Assembly (NCBI GenBank): GCA_022575985.1
Contig: JAKSXM010000132.1
Location: 8,432,001 to 8,496,000 of the forward strand
Direction: 5' to 3'
DNA: 64,000 bases
From: Anagrus nilaparvatae
Taxonomy: Eukaryota > Arthropoda > Insecta > Hymenoptera > Mymaridae
The position numbers were made by a program, and so were the translations under genes. Below the pieces are notes generated by a model that saw only the letters and a list, made by a program, of their open reading frames with translations, was not told the DNA's origin and did not search any database. Within the stretch, counting starts at the first letter, position 1. Each line of letters begins with the position of its first letter. This document shows, in pieces, positions 57,430 through 64,000 of the stretch.

Positions 57430-59940
57430 GAATACCTTACTTTACCTAACTAATTTAAATAAAAGTATAAATTAAATAAATAATTAGTAAATTAACAAAA
57501 AAATAAAATTTAAATATTCTGTAATAACTTTGTAAATATTTGTAGAAAACAATAATTAAAAAAAAAATTTTTTTATTTACCAACGGTTTTTTTTATCTAT
57601 AATTATAACATAAAATAAACAAAATAATCTTGTATTTATTTTAAAAAACATGCAAATATATAAGGAAGCTATGTTTTTCTAAATTACAAAAAAAAAGAAC
57701 ATATGTTTTAATTACTTAAAACTGCCATTTTTATTATTATCAACAACAAAAAAATTGTTTAAATATGCTAGTCACGAATAAAAAAATGTTATTTATTAAT
57801 TAATTACCACTCAATCAATGAAAAAAAAAAAATGCTGAATAAAACAAAAACTTTATTTTTAAATTTATATACAATAATAAATAATTAAGTACAAAAATAA
57901 AAAAAAGCTGATAGCCTAAAAATTCATCAATATTTTTTACCGTTAGAGGTTTATAATAGGCATTGATTATAAAAATCCTTCACGCAAAATATAATTTATT
58001 TTTTTTTTATATTCTATATACATAAATTAAATTTATTTATAGGTACTTTTCAGTATCTTATATAATAATATAATTAATATTTACTATATGGTTACCTTTG
58101 CAACAGTACACTGTTAAATTACTTTGGTTAAATTTTTAATAAAAAGTATTATTTAAAAACTGTACTGGTTCTTTTTTTTCTGAAAATTTGCAACTTTTCC
58201 AAAATCGGACGCCAAAGAAATTAGGATATGAAATGGAAAGTGAGTACCTATGTTTTGGACTTAGCAATTTCTTAACGAAAATTCACCGAATAATCGCTTA
58301 AAAATTTAAGCAAAATAACCTAACAGTGTATTATACAAGTAGTTAAATTTTTAAACATATTATTATTACACCTTTAAATATTACATGATATTAAATTTTC
58401 CAATATTAAAAAATAAATTTTTTTTTTATTTTAATAACAAGTCAATAAACTTGATATTAAAAATTCTATTTCAGGGACTATATTATAAAAATCCCTTTTA
58501 TATTAAATTATAATATATTTTCGACACCTTTTTAAATCCAAAAAATACCTTAATTTTACATCATTTAAAAATATATCAAAAATCTATAACAACTATCAAT
58601 TAAATTCATAATCTTAACACCTTTTTTTTTAATATTCAAAAAATTAATAATAATCGAATAATAATAAGGAAGAAGAAGCAGAAGGCTTATATTTAAATAC
58701 TCACACACACACATTTATTTTCGTGTAAAAGTTTATTTGATTTTTGTTAACTTTTTTTATTTTTTTTGGCAAGTCACGTGCACACAATTAATTTCGGCCT
58801 TAATAGCATAAAATAGATTTTTATGGTGTTATAATATCAAACACGTGCCATAAACAAAAAAAAATTACTGTTAATTTGACATAAGAATAGGTATTTTTAC
58901 TTGGAATTAAATGACCAGTTTTTTTTTTTTTTTTTGAAAAAATAATTTTTATTATAATAAGAAATATTTTTTACTAATATAATAAAAAAAATTTTTTGTT
59001 ATTGATAGCACCCTGGAGATATTGCGGTTTATATCAAATATTATATTATACTGATTTTTTATAATTTCTAAATAAGTGCGATATAAATAACACAAAATTT
59101 TTATTGTAATGGTAATATTTCGGTAGTTAAATTTTTATTTTTATGATATACTATTAATAAATGGATTAAATTTGCAAAATTTTATAATTTTTAATAAAAA
59201 TAATAAAATGGCTTCAAGGTTGGTAGATCTATTGTTGTGTTTATTCATTTGAATAGCAAACTACAAAAATAAATTATTCGGCTTGTGGATATTTTATGGC
59301 ATTATTTTTGTATTTTTGTAGGAGAAAATAATTTTTTTCCTTATATTAATTTCAAATATATTATAACCTTTGAAATTCATTGAAAATATTATAATATTTC
59401 TAAAACGTTTGAATTTAAAAATAAAATTTGCGCTAAATTTTATTTGGGCCAAAAATGCGCATTTTTCAGTACTCCAGTAAAATCGCGGCTTAGGGTGTTT
59501 AATTACTGGCTGTCATGATTTTTGGTTTACTATAGGTTTTTTGGATCGTTTATCTCAAATTTCCACCCTTAAATTATCAATAACTACCCGCAAAAAGGGT
59601 ATTATTTCTATTTTTGGGCTTTTAATGTCCAGATTTGATCTATTCGGGGTCATGTTTACAAAAAATCGACGCTTCACTCTTAAATTTCCAAAAAAAAAAA
59701 ATTAATCTAAAACTTTCCTTTTAGGGGTATTTTTTGAATATCAATTTTTCATTAATTTTTACGAATTTTTACGATCTATGCAGTTTGTAGGTAAAAATCC
59801 ATGGTATACCGTCAATTTAGGTGTCTATTTCACAAAACTTTTATTGAATAAATTTATTGTTTTTTGAAAACTATTACAAAATTGGCTAAAAATCAAAATA
59901 TTGCAAATTTGATATGCTACGATAATCACAAAAGTTATAC
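57430..59940. other. A+T-rich non-coding stretch
   Basis: No gene or repeat family was recognised in about 2.5 kb. There are homopolymers, a CACACACACA run near 58704, and no frame above about 60 codons. Confidence 0.5.
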
Positions 59941-60419
59941 ATTCACGCTATGGTTCGTCAAAAGTTTTTCGCCCGTGGTGTTTACGATGTTATTTGCCTG
60001 CCAAAATGTAAAACAAATGCATAAAAATTTGTGCAAAGATTTACATCTAGGATGGCAAAAAAATTTTTTGTATTTCGACTAACAAAAATCTATTGATGAT
60101 AACCTAAAGGATGATGAAGCAAGGCAGCATACTTCCAGTTCCTGCTTCATTTCAGTTTCAATAAAGTTTCGAAACCCTGTAAAATTTATAAATTCATCCA
60201 CTTTCTAAATAAATTTTGAAATAATTAAAAAAGAAATCCTTTATTTTTTCAAGAATACTAAAAATATTTTCTTGAACAAACATTTTATATTTGAAAATTC
60301 AAAAAACATACAAAAAGACATTAAAAATGACAAAAAGACAAAACAAAAAAATAGATTAAACAAGCAAAGTAGGTGGAGTAAAACAAAGTAGTAAAAATGT
60401 CTTTTTCTTGTTAGTGTCC

Positions 60420-60620
60420 AGAAAGTGCGTGTTTTCTGGCCGCTGCGCTATTCGAAAAAACGCATTTTCTCGACACTGAGCAAGAAAAATTATGTTTTGT
60501 CCTTGGCCACAAAAAAAGGATGCCCCAAATCGCAGTTTACCATCCTCGGCTTCGCCTCGGACGGTAATTTACGTGCAATTTGGGCCATTCTTTACTTTTG
60601 TGGCCATGGGTAAAAATATA
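60420..60620. repeat. Dispersed repeat, copy B (inverted relative to copy A)
   Basis: It ends with CAATTTGGGCCATTCTTTAC and contains CATTTTCTCGACACTGAGCA and GATGCCCCAAATCGCAGTTT, complementary to the words of copy A. An extra CCTCGGCTTCGCCTCGG hairpin is present here only. About 450 bp upstream (59960-60000) is a piece shared with 46930-47120. Confidence 0.6.
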
Positions 60621-61076
60621 CTATTTATAAATCTCTAAGAACTAATTAAATAACTATAACCGGACATTGTCTGAATAAGAAAATAAAAACATACAGCATA
60701 TTAAAAAATCTTCATAATATATGCATACATAACATAGTTTTTTTGACACGCTATAATGGTTTGTTTTTTTGGCATACAATTTTGCTTTATTTTTTACATA
60801 CATTCCAAAAAAAAGCAAATATTTTACATTTGTATGCACACTTGATTCTTCACAAACATACATGAACAAAAAGTAACATATGTATAGACATAAATATATA
60901 CAAGTTTTGCTCCCGTGGGTTTTTTTAATCCAGCTTCCTTCCTTCAAGCACATTCACTCAAAGTTTTAGCAATATTACTGCTGGATCCTTTTTTTTTTGG
61001 TACTCCACCCATATATATATTTTTTTCTTTTACTATAAATATATGAAAAAAAAAATTATTTTTTTAACCTTCTGTT

Positions 61077-61209
61077 TCAATACTCCTTATACTGACGCTT
61101 GGCGATTTCTCGCTCCAAATTCTCATTTCTTCTTCTGGTCATCGCTCTTTATATTTTGTATTTCTTCATCCGGTCTTCCTCTCTTTTGTTTTCATATATG
61201 AATCTTTTC
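61077..61209 (-). pseudogene. Charged coding-like segment, possible terminal exon with one stop
   Basis: After a possible acceptor (CCCTTAG, 61216-61210) one frame reads KRFIYENKREEDRMKKYKI, a TAA, then RAMTRRRNENLEREIAKRQY and KEY before TGA at 61079-61077. The Lys/Arg/Glu content and higher G+C differ from the surrounding non-coding DNA, and codons fit a charged helical C-terminus. The internal stop suggests decay, or the upstream part belongs to an intron. No family was recognised. Confidence 0.3.
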
Positions 61210-61514
61210 CTAAGGGCACATATAAAATAGAGTACCTATATATATATTTTCAATGCATTTTGTATTTTTATTATATTATTATACCTACTTTTAGTTTGGG
61301 TTTTTTGATTAAATTCTTTTATTTTGGTTCTTGATTCATTACTTAATTGCTACTTCAAAATATTTAGCATTATATTGTATGCATATATATTATCAACAAT
61401 GGTTTCTTAAATTTTTAAACAGGAACAACACTGTCAGTTTGCTGTGGTTAAATTTCAAGAATTTTCTTGAATATTCAACCAATTGACCTGGAAATTTATT
61501 CCAAAAAAAAATTG

Positions 61515-61740
61515 AAGTTAGCGGAATTCAGCTCATGGAATTTTTTTTTTTCGTTCAAACAATTAAAAATGATATTTTGACGCATATTTAGAATATGCGC
61601 GTAGTGATACGTTGGAAAAAAAATAATGAACAAAATTTTTTTAAATTTTCTTTACGTTTCAAGTAATTTGCAATCGTTATTCAGGAGTAAAAGGAATAAA
61701 ATTTCGCTAGCCACAAACAGAATTCCGTTAACCACTCAAT
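61515..61740. repeat. Diverged relative of the 56730-57047 MITE
   Basis: GAAGTTAGCGGAATTCAGCT near 61513 and the inner CTTTACGTTTCAAGTAATTT near 61660 correspond to the element at 56730, with the opposite end near 61735 (ACAGAATTCCGTTAACC). Substitutions are frequent; an insertion near 61570-61630 has no counterpart. Confidence 0.6.
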
Positions 61741-61749
61741 ATTAGTGAA

Positions 61750-63660
61750 TATTACACTTCAAAAAAAATCCATTAAAAAATCCATTAAAAAACCCTTTAC
61801 TTGAGCCATGAGGAATACTTGTTAGTATCATAGATAACATATTTTTAATAATATTTTCATGAATTTTGCTTTTAGTACTGAAATTGAATAAACTGAAGTA
61901 ATTATCAAATAAAATAAGTGGCTAAATTTCTTTGGTTGAATATTTTTTAATTTTTTTTTTCTTTGAATAAAAATTTTCAACCAATTCATTAAAAACTAAG
62001 CTGATGAATCTAAAAGTGTTTTTTCAAAATTCAAGCTCTAAATTTCTTGCAACCAAGCTAAAATTGAAAATAAAAAATAAAAATTCTAACCATATTTTAT
62101 AAAATTATTAATTATTACAACAAAGAACAAAAATAAATTTTTTTTACGTTCATATTTAATAAATTTAATAATTACAAAATATTTTAATAACATATAAAGT
62201 TGTCAGTAAAACTTTTAAAATCCACTCAATTAAAAAGCTTCTTTCTTTTTCTTCTTCAATATAGATGTTACATCCTTAATTAATATTAGCAACAAAAAAA
62301 AAAAAAAAAAAAATTGTATACTTGGAATTTCAAAAGCTAAATAGACAATAAAAGAACCCATCACGAAACAAAACAAAGAAGAAACATGTGAATTATCTCC
62401 CTTACTAAATTTCAGTCTACAAAGTTTAGTATTATACCTGTATTGTCCATCAAAACCTCCCAAAAAAAAAAATATCTTCAAACTCAAAAGTAACAACTTT
62501 ATAGCTTTGGACTAAGTTCCAACATTCTTTAAGAAAAAAAAAAATCATCCCCGTCAATTACTCTTATCTTTTTTTTACATTGTTTATATCGTTTTATAGA
62601 TATTTTACAAAAGAAAAAAAAAACCACAATAAAATCAATAGATACCAAAGTACATCCCATAAAGACCAAAATTCACAAATCAATCCTTTTATTTCTCCAA
62701 TTTACCTTCGCGTGCTTCAATCACCCTTATATAAAACCATTTAAATCGCGTGTCCCTTTAAACATGCCGCACAGAACCCTGGGTACTATGTACCTTCTCT
62801 ATAAGATTTTTTTTTTCAGCAAGTATTTTTTGCACTCCTCCTTCTTTGATCACGCATAGTATGTGCGGTTTCAAAAAAAAAATTGTCGCGCCTTGGCCAT
62901 TAATATATCTAAGATACGTAATTCGGGAGAATCTGAATTAAATTTTTGTGGTTCAAAAAAAAATTGCTACTGTGATTCTTATTTATATCACACTTGATTA
63001 AATTATAAAAATTCTGATAAACTTGTATATTTTTGTTAGGAAAAATACAGTAACCACAACAGTATGTGTGGTTAAATTTTTGAATATTTTTCTTACATAC
63101 TGAAACGCTTTAATATATTTAAAATTTATAAATATAAATATATAAAACAGCAAGTTTCACACTTATACGTGCAATCTTTTTAACCATAAATTTAAAAAAG
63201 AAAGATCAAAGAACTCAGATCAAATATCACCAAAAATAAAGGGCTTATTTATACCACGTGCGATATGTATTTTTTAGATGTGGCCTTTGGTCAATTCCTT
63301 TTTTGCGTATATGTTATTTCTTGTATGTATTTACATATTTTCACACTCAAAAAGCATAAAATTCTTATGTATGATATCGTATGATTAAAAAAAAAATAAA
63401 AGTGTCTCTGAAATATACATGTTTTAAAAAAATATTAAAATACAAAAATTTGGTTTAAAATATAATTTAATATATTATACACCTGTAAGAAAATTACAGT
63501 CATCGCGGTTTGCAACAATGTTTATTATATTATAAATATATAATTTATTGGTAATATATGTGCATGAAATATTTTTATGTAAATAATTAATATAATTTTA
63601 TAAAAAAAAGGAGGTTTTTGTATGAATAATAAAAGATGCGTCAATTTGAATATATCAATA
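61750..63660. other. A+T-rich non-coding stretch
   Basis: No gene or repeat family was recognised. There is a poly(A) run near 62296-62312. The 88-codon minus frame at 62230-62496 includes the translated homopolymer (a run of Phe) and is not called. Confidence 0.5.
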
Positions 63661-64000
63661 GTAAAGATGAGGTAAAGGACCCCGCACAAATTTTATGAAA
63701 ATTGGCTTCCATGGCAAATTGGCTAAAAATTTAGTATAATATACCTAACGTCATAGTTAGGGAGATAGCTATGGTAAACTGCGCGTGTAATTAAGACTGC
63801 TAAATTTTCGGTCAGAGATAGCTAAGGCCAAAACATTGTCACCTTCTGTGAAAAGTTTTTTTGGCCATAGGGTCTGGAAAAAGTTATGGGTCCACAAAGT
63901 TGGCCATTTTTCACAAAAAAAACTGAAATTAAAACACCGCGGAATAGTCTAGATTTATAGATTAGGCCAAAACATTCCCAGTTTCCATTTGAAATTTTTC
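63661..64000. other. Unassigned G+C-richer sequence at the window edge
   Basis: Composition and word use differ from the preceding 2 kb, with recurring GGCCAAAACATT (near 63829 and 63964) and GGCCAT/GGCCATAGGG words. It looks like part of a dispersed repeat that continues past the end. No open frame was seen. Confidence 0.35.

Noticed and set aside
62230..62496. 88-codon minus frame with a long Phe run
   Set aside because: The Phe run is a translated homopolymer; there is no signal for a real gene.

Overview
The window reads as a gene-poor, strongly A+T-rich (about four fifths by eye) stretch of an animal nuclear genome, almost certainly an insect. The evidence is a divergent ionotropic receptor (IR) of the arthropod chemosensory family, R1-clade-like non-LTR retrotransposons, a Penelope-like element, many miniature inverted-repeat elements, and genes with GT-AG introns. 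There are no operons or ribosome binding sites, and no tRNA, rRNA or CRISPR array was seen. A parasitoid wasp would fit the composition and the divergent IR, but that is inference.

Layout. 1-16 kb holds no recognisable gene. It carries a long palindromic element (about 2.2-3.1 kb), an array rich in the CCGTAT/ATACGG word (7.6-8.1 kb), and a nest of inverted repeats (8.05-11.1 kb) that includes a miniature element with a clean 8-bp target duplication. 16-20 kb has a foldback element with an 8-bp duplication, a probable small secreted-protein gene split by introns on the minus strand (17.9-18.9 kb), and two further miniature elements. 20-34 kb is mostly unannotatable A+T-rich sequence with several miniature elements and two members of a family with arms of about 400 bp. 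34.0-35.8 kb holds the only long intact gene, a 601-residue IR on the minus strand.

37.4-45.9 kb is the most interesting part. Two degenerate inverted repeats bound an old composite element. It holds the remains of a transposase-like gene on the plus strand, broken twice by 5'-truncated R1-clade retrotransposons. Each insertion has a recognisable target duplication, and the transposase motifs resume on the far side. Before the inner right terminal segment lies a minus-strand gene in three exon-like blocks that gives no long single ORF. 46.0-46.6 kb has a broken C2H2 zinc-finger sequence. 48.1-49.6 kb is a 5'-truncated Penelope-like element with a GIY-YIG domain and a hammerhead-like 3' motif.

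50.6-55.0 kb is a 4.3-kb nested inverted duplication that carries its own miniature elements in both arms. 55-64 kb has more miniature elements, a second Penelope-type tail, an inverted pair of a dispersed repeat and one short coding-like remnant. Apart from the IR and perhaps the two small split genes, the window is mainly a record of transposon insertion, nesting and decay.
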